Assembly: GCA_026874595.1 (NCBI GenBank)
Contig: CM049310.1
Span: 52,592,558 to 52,656,557 of the forward strand
From: Sipunculus nudus
Lineage: Eukaryota; Annelida; Sipuncula; Golfingiida; Sipunculidae
Direction of reading: 5' to 3'
Length of the DNA stretch: 64,000 nt
Numbering within the stretch: the stretch's first letter is position 1; every line of letters starts with the position of its first letter. Positions 37,396 through 49,989 of the stretch are shown piece by piece. The translations under genes and the position numbers were made by a program. The notes beneath the pieces were generated by a model. The model was given only the letters and a program-made list of their open reading frames with translations. It made no database searches and had not been told where the DNA came from.

Positions 37396-40300
37396 ATGCG
37401 ACAGATCCATACTCCCTCACGTACTGAACCCGTCATCTTCTCGTGCAGACGTAGGTCCAGACCATGTACTACATAGAAAATGAGCAATTAAGTTATACAC
37501 GCAACATCTGGAGAAATCTCATCAAGATTATCCAGGACGTAAATATAAAGATATGTGAAACTAAGGTTGTCATCTTCTGCTGTTTTTCCACTCTGAGCAT
37601 GAAAATGAATGAATGCCATGATCACATATGACAGTGGTAATACAATAAACAACTGATACAACTGTAGACAATATCAACATGAATGATAGGAGGTTTATCT
37701 TAACACATCTATGTTGCCCACAAGTATTCTTTCATTCTTTCTTCAACACCTCATGGATGTAAGTTTATATTATTATAATTTGATTTTGGGAAAACAAAAC
37801 AGTTCAAAGAGTCACTTGTATAATGAAAAAACCATATGCCCCCGCCTGATCAGTAAATACATTTAATGTATACCTAAATTTTGCAATATGAATTGAATGA
37901 TGGGAGACGTACCAGAAGATGGATTTCCGTGCATTTCATCTTAATCTGTATAATCCTTTGCTCCAGATCTGCACAGAAATTCCTAAGCATCCTGGCCAAT
38001 TGAAATATCTGCATGTGAAAAGAAAGGGAACTAAACAAAGCGTGTGTCTTTCAAACCGGTCTACAAATAAAGCTATTCCTACATCTTGGGTGGACATAAA
38101 TAGAAAAAGGGCTGATAGAAAAGTGTGATTTACATGTGAAAATATTGATTAGAGAATTGTCTGCACATTTCAATTGATCTGCACCAAAATAATGAGGTGC
38201 GTTGTTGGACTGGAATATGAGGATTTTGCTGAATCGTTTAGATATGCACAGTACTGATTTTGTATATGATACCGGGACGTTGAAAAGAGCCAGAACGACC
38301 TATACCTAGTGTTTATTAATGTTGTACTGACCCCCGTCGCTGTAAAGGTAAATATCATGATGTGTTGTAAAAATGGCCCTGGCGGCAGACTTTTGAAGAG
38401 CCGTTAAGCATTGACCGTACTTGAAATAAAAAGAATCAGTGGCAGCGGTGGGATTCGAACCCACGCCTCCGAAGAGACTGGTGCCTTAAACCAGCGCCTT
38501 AGACCGCTCGGCCACGCTACCTGTGTACCACGCATTTTCAAACCACACCATCTTCCCTCGCTATCGTGAGCGATGATACAGCACAAATCCGCTTTTCCTT
38601 ATTGAAGAGAAATTCGAATGGTGAGATTTTATCAAACAGAGCGTGAGGATCTTGCAATGGTCATTGAAAAAACCTGGGCTTGTTTCCTTTCATTTGGGAC
38701 TGTCATATGTGTTGCTTTGCTTGCTTGATAGACCAGCGCCACACCAGGATGAAAAAGTAATATTCACACGTGGACAAGAATGTGAGCTTTTTATTTGGAA
38801 AAACAAATGATTCTTTCCTTCAGAAAAAAACATTCACCCTGACAACAACTCACAGACACCGGCGTGACAGAAAAGAAGTGCGACATGGCAGCGGTGGGAT
38901 TCGAACCCACGCCTCCGAAGAGACTGGTGCCTAAAACCAGCGCCTTAGACCACTCGGCCACGCTACCTGTTTCCGTCTAAGGACAATCGTGCATGGCAAG
39001 TCTCTACAGCTGAATGTGACAGATCCATACTCCCTCAAGTACTGAACCCGTCATCTTCTCGTGCAGACGTAGGTCCAGACCATGTACTACAAAGAAAATG
39101 AGCAATTAAGTTATACACGCAACATCTGGAGAAATCTCATCAAGATTATCCAGGACGTAAATATAAAGGTATGTGAAACTTAGGTTGTCATCTTCTGCTG
39201 TTTTTCCACTCTGAGCATGAAAATGAATGAATGCCATAATCACATATGACAGTGGTAATACAATAAACAACTGATACAACTGTAGACAATATCAACATGA
39301 ATGATAGGAGGTTTATCTTAACACATCTATGTTGCCCACAAGTATTCTTTCATTCTTTCTTCAACACCTCATGGATGTAAGTTTATATTATTATAATTTG
39401 ATTTTGGGAAAACAAAACAGTTCAAAGAGTCACCTGTATAATGAAAAAACCATATGCCCCCGCCTGATCAGTAAAAACATTTAATGTAAACCTAAATTTT
39501 GCAATATGAATTGAATGATGGGAGACGTACCAGAAGATGGATTTCCGTGCATTTCATCTTAATCTGTATAATCCTTTGCTCCAGATCTGCACAGAAATTG
39601 CTAAGCATCTTGGCCAATTGAAATATCTGCATGTGAAAAGAAAGGGAACTAAACAAAGCGTGTGTCTTTCAAACCGGTCTACAAATAAAGCTATTCCTAC
39701 ATCTTGGGTGGACATAAATAGAAAAAGGGCTGATAGAAAAGTGTGATTTACATGTGAAAATATTGATTAGAGAATTGTCTGCACATTTCAATTGATCTGC
39801 ACCAAAATAATGAGGTGCGTTGTTGGACTGGAATATGAGGATTTTGCTGAATCGTTTAGATATGCACAGTACTGATTTTGTATATGATACCGGGACGTTG
39901 AAAAGAGCCAGAACGACCTATACCTAGTGTTTATTAATGTTGTACTGACCCCCGTCGCTGTAAAGGTAAATATCATGATGTGTTGTAAAAATGGCCCTGG
40001 CGGCAGACTTTTGAAGAGCCGTTAAGCATTGACCGTACTTGAAATAAAAAGAATCAGTGGCAGCGGTGGGATTCGAACCCACGCCTCCGAAGAGACTGGT
40101 GCCTTAAACCAGCGCCTTAGACCGCTCGGCCACGCTACCTGTGTACCATGCATTTTCAAACCACACCATCTTCCCTCGCTATCGTGAGCGATGATACAGC
40201 ACAAATCCGCTTTTCCTTATTGAAGAGAAATTCGAATGGTGAGATTTTATCAAACAGAGCGTGAGGATCTTGCAATGGTCATTGAAAAAACCTGGGCTTG

Positions 40301-43300
40301 TTTCCTTTCATTTGGGACTGTCATATGTGTTGCTTTGCTTGCTTGATAGACCAGCGCCACACCAGGATGAAAAAGTAATATTCACACGTGGACAAGAATG
40401 TGAGCTTTTTATTTGGAAAAACAAATGATTCTTTCCTTCAGAAAAAAACATTCACCCTGACAACAACTCACAGACACCGGCGTGACAGAAAAGAAGTGCG
40501 ACATGGCAGCGGTGGGATTCGAACCCACGCCTCCGAAGAGACTGGTGCCTAAAACCAGCGCCTTAGACCACTCGGCCACGCTACCTGTTTCCGTCTAAGG
40601 ACAATCGTGCATGGCAAGTCTCTACAGCTGAATGTGACAGATCCATACTCCCTCAAGTACTGAACCCGTCATCTTCTCGTGCAGACGTAGGTCCATACCA
40701 TGTACTACAAAGAAAATGAGCAATTAAGTTATACACGCAACATCTGGAGAAATCTCATCAAGATTATCCAGGACGTAAATATAAAGATATGTGAAACTAA
40801 GGTTGTCATCTTCTGCTGTTTTTCCACTCTGAGCATGAAAATGAATGAATGCCATGATCACATATGACAGTGGTAATACAATAAACAACTGATACAACTG
40901 TAGACAATATCAACATGAATGATAGGAGGTTTATCTTAACACATCTATGTTGCCCATAAGTATTCTTTCATTCTTTCTTCAACACCTCATGGATGTAAGT
41001 TTATATTATTATAATTTGATTTTGGGAAAACAAAACAGTTCAAAGAGTCACCTGTATAATGAAAAAACCATATGCCCCCGCCTGATCAGTAAATACATTT
41101 AATGTATACCTAAATTTTGCAATATGAATTGAATGATGGGAGACGTACCAGAAGATGGATTTCGGTGCATTTCATCTTAATCTGTATAATCCTTTGCTCC
41201 AGATCTGCACAGAAATTCCTAAGCATCCTGGCCAATTGAAATATCTGCATGTGAAAAGAAAGGGAACTAAACAAAGCGTGTGTTTTTCAAACCGGTCTAC
41301 AAATAAAGCTATTCCTACATCTTGGGTGGACATAAATAGAAAAAGGGCTGATAGAAAAGTGTGATTTACATGTGAAAATATTGATTAGAGAATTGTCTGC
41401 ACATTTCAATTGATCTGCACCAAAATAATGAGGTGCGTTGTTGGACTGGAATATGAGGATTTTGCTGAATCGTTTAGATATGCACAGTACTGATTTTGTA
41501 TATGATACCGGGACGTTGAAAAGAGCCAGAACGACCTATACCTAGTGTTTATTAATGTTGTACTGACCCCCGTCGCTGTAAAGGTAAATATCATGATGTG
41601 TTGTAAAAATGGCCCTGGCGGCAGACTTTTGAAGAGCCGTTAAGCATTGACCGTACTTGAAATAAAAAGAATCAGTGGCAGCGGTGGGATTCGAACCCAC
41701 GCCTCCGAAGAGACTGGTGCCTTAAACCAGCGCCTTAGACCGCTCGGCCACGCTACCTGTGTACCACGCATTTTCAAACCACACCATCTTCCCTCGCTAT
41801 CGTGAGCGATGATTACAGCACAAATCCGCTTTTCCTTATTGAAGAGAAATTCGAATGGTGAGATTTTATCAAACAGAGCGTGAGGATCTTGCAATGGTCA
41901 TTGAAAAAACCTGGGCTTGTTTCCTTTCATTTGGGACTGTCATATGTGTTGCTTTGCTTGCTTGATAGACCAGCGCCACACCAGGATGAAAAAGTAATAT
42001 TCACACGTGGACAAGAATGTGAGCTTTTTATTTGGAAAAACAAATGATTCTTTCCTTCAGAAAAAAACATTCACCCTGACAACAACTCACAGACACCGGC
42101 GTGACAGAAAAGAAGTGTGACATGGCAGCGGTGGGATTCGAACCCACGCCTCCGAAGAGACTGGTGCCTAAAACCAGCGCCTTAGACCACTCGGCCACGC
42201 TACCTGTTTCCGTCTAAGGACAATCGTGCATGGCAAGTCTCTACAGCTGAATGCGACAGATCCATACTCCCTCAAGTACTGAACCCGTCATCTTCTCGTG
42301 CAGACGTAGGTCCAGACCATGTACTACGTAGAAAATGAGCAATAAAGTTATACACGCAACATCTGGAGAAATCTCATCAAGATTATCCAGGACGTAAATA
42401 TAAAGGTATGTGAAACTTAGGTTGTCATCTTCTGCTGTTTTTCCACTCTGAGCATGAAAATGAATGAATGCCATGATTACATATATGACAGTGGTAATGC
42501 AATAAACAACTGATACAACTGTAGACAATATCAACAAGAATGACAGGAGGTTTATCTTAACACATCTATGTTGCCACATGTATTCTTTCATTCTTTCTTC
42601 AACACCTCATGGATGTAAGTTTATATTATTATAATTTGATTTTGGGAAAACAAAACAGTTCAAAGAGTCACCTGTATAATGAAAAAACCATATGCCCCCG
42701 CCTGATCAGTAAATACATTTAATGTATACCTAAATTTTGCAATATGAATTGAATGATGGGAGACGTACCAGAAGATGGATTTCGGTACATTTCATCTTAA
42801 TCTGTATAATCCTTTGCTCCAGATCTGCACAGAAATTCCTAAGCATCCTGGCCAATTGAAATATCTGCATGTGAAAAGAAAGGGAACTAAACAAAGCGTG
42901 TGTCTTTCAAACCGGTCTACAAATAAAGCTATTCCTACATCTTGGGTGGACATAAATAGAAAAAGGGCTGATAGAAAAGTGTGATTTACATGTGAAAATA
43001 TTGATTAGAGAATTGTCTGCACATCTCAATTGATCTGCACCAAAATAATGAGGTGCGTTGTTGGACTGGAATATGAGGATTTTGCTGAATCGTTTAGATA
43101 TGCACAGTACTGATTTTGTATATGATACCGGGACGTTGAAAAGAGCCAGAACGACCTATACCTAGTGTTTATTAATGTTGTACTGACCCCCGTCGCTGTA
43201 AAGGTAAATTTCATGATGTGTTGTAAAAATGGCCCTGGCGGCAGACTTTTGAAGAGCCGTTAAGCATTGACCGTACTTGAAATAAAAAGAATCAGTGGCA

Positions 43301-44391
43301 GCGGTGGGATTCGAACCCACGCCTCCGAAGAGACTGGTGCCTTAAACCAGCGCCTTAGACCGCTCGGCCACGCTACCTGTGTACCACGCATTTTCAAACC
43401 ACACCATCTTCCCTCGCTATCGTGAGCGATGATACAGCACAAATCCGCTTTTCCTTATTGAAGAGAAATTTGAATGGTGAGATTTTATCAATCAGAGCGT
43501 GAGGATCTTGCAATGGTCATTGAAAAACCTGGGCTTGTTTCCTTTCATTAGGACTGTCATATGTGTTGCTTTGCTTGCTTTATAGACCAGGATGAAAAAA
43601 TAATATCCACACGTGGACAAGAATGTGAGCTTTTTATTTGGAAAAACAAATGATTCTCTCCTTCAGAAAAAAACATTCACCCTGACAACAACTCACAGAC
43701 AATGACACCGGCGTGACAGAAAAGAAGTGTGACATGGCAGCGGTGGGATTCGAACCCACGCCTCCGAAGAGACTGGTGCCTAAAACCAGCGCCTTAGACC
43801 ACTCGGCCACGCTACCTGTTTTCGTCTGAGGACAATCGTGCATGGGAAGTCTCTACAGCTGAATGCGACAGATCCATACTCAAGTACTGAACTCGTCATC
43901 TTCTCGTGCAGACGTAGTTCCAGACCATGTACTACATAGAAAATGAGCAATAAAGTTATACACGCAATATCTGCAGAAATCTCATCAAGAATATCCAGGA
44001 CGTAAATATAAAGGTATGTGAAACTTAGGTTGTCATCTTCTGCTGTTTTTCCACTCTGAGCATGAAAATGAATGAATGCCATGATCACATATGACAGTGG
44101 TAATGCAATAAACAACTGATACAACTGTAGAAAATATCAACATGAATGATAGGAGGTTTATCTCAACACATCTATGTTGCCCACAAGTATTCTTTCATTC
44201 TTTCTTCAACACCTCATGGATGTAAGTTTATATTATTATAATTGGATTTTGGGAAAACAAAACAGTTCAAAGAGTCAACTGTATAATGAAAAAAACATAT
44301 GCCCCCGCCTGATCAGTAAATACATTTAATGTATACCTAAATTTTGCAATATGAATTGAATGATGGGAGACTTACCAGAAGGTGGATTTCG
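37386..44391. repeat. Tandem array block 2 (four tRNA-Leu units and a decaying edge)
   Basis: The same unit resumes at exactly the point where block 1 stopped, so both blocks are one array split by an insertion. AAG genes lie at 38440, 40058, 41676 and 43296 (spacing 1,618-1,620 bp). The final unit matches less well from about 43.5 kb, and the match breaks at 44391 in the spacer. Confidence 0.96.
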
Positions 44392-44868
44392 TTAGAAACC
44401 TGTGAAAATCTGTTTACCAAATAAAAACACTAATTTAAAAGCGTCCTAAATAAGATGGATATACCTGTGAAAATAAGGGACACTAAAGAGGGAGTACATA
44501 TTTCATTCTAGATTACAAAACACTTCAGCAGGTCAAATGTATAAAGAAATAAACCAATACGCTCAACTTTCAATGAAAAACAATGAATCTATCAGGAAAA
44601 TTTGAAACATGGGCGGAATCCCGGAAGAATAAACATGGTCGGCGCATTTCATCTTAATCTGTATAATCCTTTGCTCCAGATCTGCACAGAAATCCCTAAG
44701 CATCCTGGCCAATTGAAATATATCTGCATCTGAAAAGAAGGGGAACTAAACAGAGCGTGTCTTTCATACTGGTCTACAAGTAAAGCTATTCCTACATCTT
44801 GGGTGGCCATAAATAGAAAAAGAGCTAATAGAAAAGTGTGATTTTCATATGAAAATTTTGATTAGGGG
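44392..44868. repeat. Degenerate edge of the tRNA-unit array
   Basis: From 44641 to about 44868 the spacer part of the unit resumes with many mismatches and small indels. The intervening 44392-44640 is not a normal unit, but its middle (44465-44560) resembles the 'tgtgaaaagaaagggaacta' stretch of the spacer at low identity. I read it as an older, diverged unit fragment. No tRNA gene remains here. Confidence 0.7.
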
Positions 44869-46013
44869 ATTTTTCCATGGTCATTGATGTCAACTTATGA
44901 AACGTCAACCCAAACTTAAAAGAAAGGGTATACATTAGCTCTAAAACTTTACCTGATCCAAGATTTCCTGTCTTAGAGAAAGCTTGTGTCTCGGCTGACA
45001 GTAAAATTTTCAAGTTCAGAATCATTTTTGTTTAATACCACATGCTGCCCTGCCATGTTGAACTTATCAAAGTATTATTATAATTATTTAAATTATAAAT
45101 TTCATGCTGGTTATATCCATACATATGTTATTTTCATATGGTTATGCCATACACACTCACATGAATATATTGTTACGAAGACAAATTGTTATGGGGAAAA
45201 TATCGCGCCGATCCCGGATTCGAACCCATGTGGGTGGCACACAAGTCCAGCGTTCCAACCGCTTCGCTAGAAAAGCAAGCTTCACTAGCGAGACAGTTAA
45301 TTCGGTCCGCTTTTATGTCAACCCGTAACAATACATATGATTTAACAAATATAGAGGTATCAAATTTTGTAGATTCGTGCAACATGTTGTTGGACTCACT
45401 AGGTAAGACTGTCTGATTTGAATACATTGTTTATAACACATATTATTGCAGGTTATAATTGGAGCCTAATTTTAAGAGGAAAACTACATTAAATTATTTT
45501 GCAAATGTGGCGGGGTTATAACATGTATGTTCCCCCGGCCCTGCATGGTTCAAAACAAGGGGGGGGGGGGATTCACTACATTGCGCCCATGAAATGAGTG
45601 CGTACTATCAGATACATGGTGTGTCGTCTTACAACGTCCTTATATATCCCGCCTTCTGGATACCCTACAACCCCAGTCAACTATATACTCCTTCGATCAG
45701 CTGAGCTTTCATATCTTTATCTTTACATCATCGTCACATATATGCACTTGTCGCAGACGCTTGCTTTATGGATTAATAAGACAACAACAGTGCCTTTATT
45801 TACGATTATCAGTATCCGCATCGCTTACTGGTAGTGCTTGGTTCGATCCTACGGACAATGTCCGGCTTCCAGAGAAATGTCCCGAAAAGGATACAAGCCC
45901 CCTGTGAAGTGTTCTGGGTATGTGGGTATTGAGGACTGGATCCTGGTTTCTGTTTACAGGAGTTTGTATAAAGCTGTTTTATCTGGCTTGCCGACAGTCA
46001 GACCAGGGTAAAA
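44869..46013. other. Spacer between the tRNA array and the secreted-protein gene
   Basis: No gene seen. It contains a small inverted-repeat element (45169-45332), a G10 run near 45560, and presumably the promoter and 5' UTR of the gene starting at 46014. A TATA-like ttatatatcccgcc lies near 45640, and an acceptor-like tgtttacag ends at 45960, which could join an upstream non-coding exon. Neither is firm. Confidence 0.5.
45169..45332 (-). mobile_element. Short inverted-repeat element with a tRNA-like Pol III promoter
   Basis: Perfect 9-bp terminal inverted repeats attgttacg and cgtaacaat bound 164 bp; trimming one base leaves TA on both sides, a possible TA target duplication. On the minus strand the interior has a box A-like TAGCGAAGCGG and a box B GGGTTCGAATCC about 40 nt later, as in tRNA-derived SINEs. 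No cloverleaf with a proper acceptor stem is apparent, so I do not call a tRNA. Confidence 0.6.
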
Positions 46014-46108
46014 ATGGCTCGGTCGGTTATTCTTTCCTTCCTCGTCCTGTTGTTTTTATCTTTAGCAGGTTCTGCTGAGAATGGACGGAACATTGTACCC
46101 ACAACTGT
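46014..46108 (+). CDS. Exon 1: signal peptide
   Basis: Starts MARSVILSFLVLLFLSLAGS; a basic residue, hydrophobic core and small residues predict cleavage after A21. The ATG sits in aaaATGG, a good context. It ends in phase 2 before GTGAGT. Confidence 0.85.
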
Positions 46109-46204
46109 GTGAGTAGATCTATACGCTTCTGTCTCTCTGCCAATCTTCACACACACATACACACATAAACAAACACACACTTAACAAAAATATATATATG
46201 AATT

Positions 46205-46262
<58 letters not shown>

Positions 46263-46884
46263 TTTCCACATTTATACATATGGAAACGCAGAAAGCTACA
46301 TTTACAATCGTTCAATTCGAAAATGTTTGTGAATTGTTAAGAATTTTTAGTACTTTATATAGATTGGTTATAACATTATATGAACATGATACAACATATG
46401 AACATGAAAATTTCGATATCGAAAATAGTCACATTACAAACATGGAGAATCATCGTGTAGAAGAGGTCTTTTTCAATTCCTACGTGTTTCCATGTTTTTA
46501 TGCACGGTCTAATGGCCAAGCATTTCAGGATGTGAAGCTTATATTCGAGCAGGGGTTAACACTAGAGTCGTTCAAGATCAGCTTCGATGTAACCGCTGCT
46601 TTCTTTACCAATTTTTTAATTATTTTTTTTCAAGGGGGAGGGCGGGTCTCAACATTCGGGGCCTGGCACAGGGCCAAGAATCTGACCAACAAGAGCGAGG
46701 TGTCGCGGATAATAAACTTGGAGTTGGATGCACAATGCGATACTACGCTCTAATTGGTCTGATAAAAACTGTTTGCCCTGTGCGAGCCCTGGTGGTGAAA
46801 CTCTTGCAAAGCAGCGGTTAAACCGAAGGAGCTATGTAACAACTGCAGTTTATAACCGCTGCATGGGGAACGTACGCATTCTCA

Positions 46885-46942
<58 letters not shown>

Positions 46943-47663
46943 GTATGTGTTGATGTAGCACGGTTCCGGTCAACAATAATTCCCTGGTATTACGGTACAA
47001 ATATCAGGGTCACTTTCACATACTGTGGATACAGGAATTCAACAGAAAGACTGTAAATAATCCTGATCTCCAATACGGATTCCAAGCACCCGGGCTGAGA
47101 AAATGCATCTCCAGGGTAATCGGGATAAGAGGGGGAATTTTCTCCTGAGCGACCATTGTATGATTTCCGGCTGTAACACATGTGGGGATTTTACAAGAAT
47201 TATTCCCTAATAATAAAATACAACAAACAAATCAGGATATATGTATTTGTTATTTTCATCTGAGAGTGACAAAACAGGACAACACATAAAAATGTGAAGC
47301 AAACAAATGTGTAACGAATAAATATAAATATAATGTAATCTGTAATTTACAATTATAATCTAATAATAATATTTACCACAAATATATATATATATATTTA
47401 TATATTATTATTATTATTTTTTTTATTATCGCAGTTGTTGACATCATTACAATTATATTATTATTGTTGTTATTGTTCTTTTTTTCTCTTCTTCTTCTTC
47501 TGCTTATTATTATTTTTTATTTTTATTATTATTATTATTATTATTATAGCAGTTGCTAATATTATTACTCTTATATTATTATTATTGTTCTTTATCTTCA
47601 TCTTCTTCTTCTTCTTCTTCTTATTATTATTATTTATTATTATTATTTATATTATTTTTATTG

Positions 47664-47698
<35 letters not shown>

Positions 47699-49926
47699 GT
47701 TCTTTATCTTCATCTTCTTCTTATTATTGTTATTATTTATTATTATTATTATTATTTGTAGTAATACAGAGTTATCCGGTCAGAACTCATCCGGCTCTGT
47801 ATTTTTGGAAGCAACCAAGGCTAAGTCGTTCATCAGACATCGGGCGAGGCGAGGATGGTGGAGCGGGGAGGAGAATGAGGAGGAGGAGGAAAGCCGGGAG
47901 AATAACCACAGAATTAACCTCGCTCGGTAATATCATCTCAACATGTAAATACTAGTACTATCAACACATGCCGCTACATTCACCTCACTTAGTAAAAAAT
48001 GATGTCCTCATACCACCGCATTTACACGGGTCGGTAAATAATATATCTCCGAATCCCTTTGCATTCACTCTAAATGCTCGGTAAATATAACTAAGAACGA
48101 AAGGTGCTTCAAAGAACTCAGTAGGGTTCTTTACGTTGTCACAAATATGGAACTCTATTAGGTTCTTTAAAGAACCCTATGATAGGGTTCTTTCAAAGAA
48201 CCCTATGATAGGGTTCTTTAAAACACCCTTAGGGTTCTTTAATTAAACCCTTTGATAGGGTTCTTTAAAACACCTCAAGGGTTCTTTAAAAGAACCCTAT
48301 GATAGAGTTCTTAAAAAAACTTTCAGGGTTCTTTAATAGAACCCTATGATAGGGTTCTTTTAAACACCTTCAGGGTTGTTTAAACAACTTTATATTATCT
48401 TGATCGTAGGGTTCATTAAAGAACCTTATAGAGCTTTGAGGCACCTTTAGGGTTCTTTAGATTCCATCCCCCCCCCCCCCCACTCCCTTTATTGCTGATT
48501 ACAAAAAATGTTCATTCTGATTTCACATTGATACTGAGTTCATATTGATAAACAATATCTTATAATGATATGGGGTCCAGGCTACTGAATTAAAAAAAAA
48601 TAAAAATACCATAATATACGTAAATAATATATTTATTTGTATTTATTTAAATATTAAAAATAATATATATTGAAGCACAAGGATGCCTCTATACAAAACA
48701 GGTTACATTACCCTTAATATACATGTACATAATATAAGAGGTTATCATGCCATTTATTATCTCTTTTTCTTTATATATATATATATAGATGAAAAGAAAC
48801 ATATATTTATGAATACATACTCTGTTATTCAGTTATTATTCCAATGATACCTTCCATACACCAACGGACTCGCATCATTGAGAAAACATTTATAATACCA
48901 TTGCATCACCTTACAATTCTAATATTAAAATGCTGTCTTTGCACATAACCGCATTTAATAACTCCGTAAATATCTCACCCCTTCAGTAAATATTATTTTT
49001 CCATGCTAAAGCGTTCACATCTCCTGGGAAGATATACCAGCTATATTTGTCGGTTAGACTTTCGCACGCGACTCACAAGGTTAGCTTAAAGAAGATAAAT
49101 TTATTTGGGTACAGATTTACTAATATACGAAGCTGTCACAAAACGCTGGAGATCTAAGAAATAATCCCTTCATCCAACCTTTTTGGGCCCCAGGAGCTCA
49201 ACGGGACAAATAATGCACGGGTATAGTATGTCTGTGAGTCGGACGCAAGTAATCTGTTGTTTACACACTCAGCAGCACCTCGGGATCAGCTATGTTATGG
49301 CTCATACAAACGTACGTGAAAACGACGAAATAACCGATGAAAATGACAACGTATTATACCAAAGCTACTTATCTGGGTTATGAAATAAGTATTGTCATCA
49401 CCTATATTTCAGATAAAAGGACTAGAGGAAATGAACTCAATAAGATGAAAAAAACACGCACGTGACGGGTACAGCTGTTTTTTATTGCAATAAGAGAATG
49501 CTTCTTTAATTAATGCAATGGCGTCGCATTTATCTCACTCAGTCACTGTCTCTAGTAAACCTCCCTACTATACCACGTTAAACCAGCCCGTCAACGTTAT
49601 ATCCTGCTAACCTTGGGCGCAATTTGGCGCGGAACGCCCCCGCGCCCCCCCCCCCCCCCCCATACACACACACATACACACTCACTTTTTTAAACCGGAG
49701 GGACATATTATATGCCCACCCACACATAAAAAGAATTTCATTTTGCCCTTAAAAGGCTCTAATTCAAATCCATAAAATTATGAGATATTGACAAATACGT
49801 TCTAGAGTGTTGCAAAATTCCTCGAATATCAATGATTTGCAGGATTTCACAAATCTGCTGCCGTTGGCCTGACACGTGCGCCCCTGCTGCAAACTAGCCT
49901 GAGCTGTAGGTTTTACACGGGGAGAA

Positions 49927-49989
<63 letters not shown>

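Larger units (their letters stand above)
46109..47761 (+). other. Intron 1
   Basis: Contains (TA)n at 46207-46259, (GA)n at 46894-46937 and a long T/TTA/CTT tract at 47405-47759 that runs straight into the exon 2 acceptor. The open frame at 46280-46753 shows no domain and no splice logic, so I treat it as non-coding. Confidence 0.7.

Noticed and set aside
97-44391. Whether the repeat array could be a CRISPR or rDNA/5S array.
   Set aside because: The unit is 1.6 kb with conserved spacers, and the only recognised RNA genes are tRNA-Leu; no 5S-like internal control region was seen.
45800-45860. A box B-like GGTTCGATCC at 45840-45849.
   Set aside because: No matching acceptor stem, anticodon arm or convincing box A at the right distance, so it is not called a tRNA; it may be an old SINE trace.
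46280-46753. A 157-residue open frame in intron 1.
   Set aside because: No signal, domain or cysteine pattern, and the confirmed exon 1 to exon 2 phase leaves no room for it.
47435-47761. A 108-residue frame of Leu/Ile/Phe in the TTA tract.
   Set aside because: It is a translation of a microsatellite.
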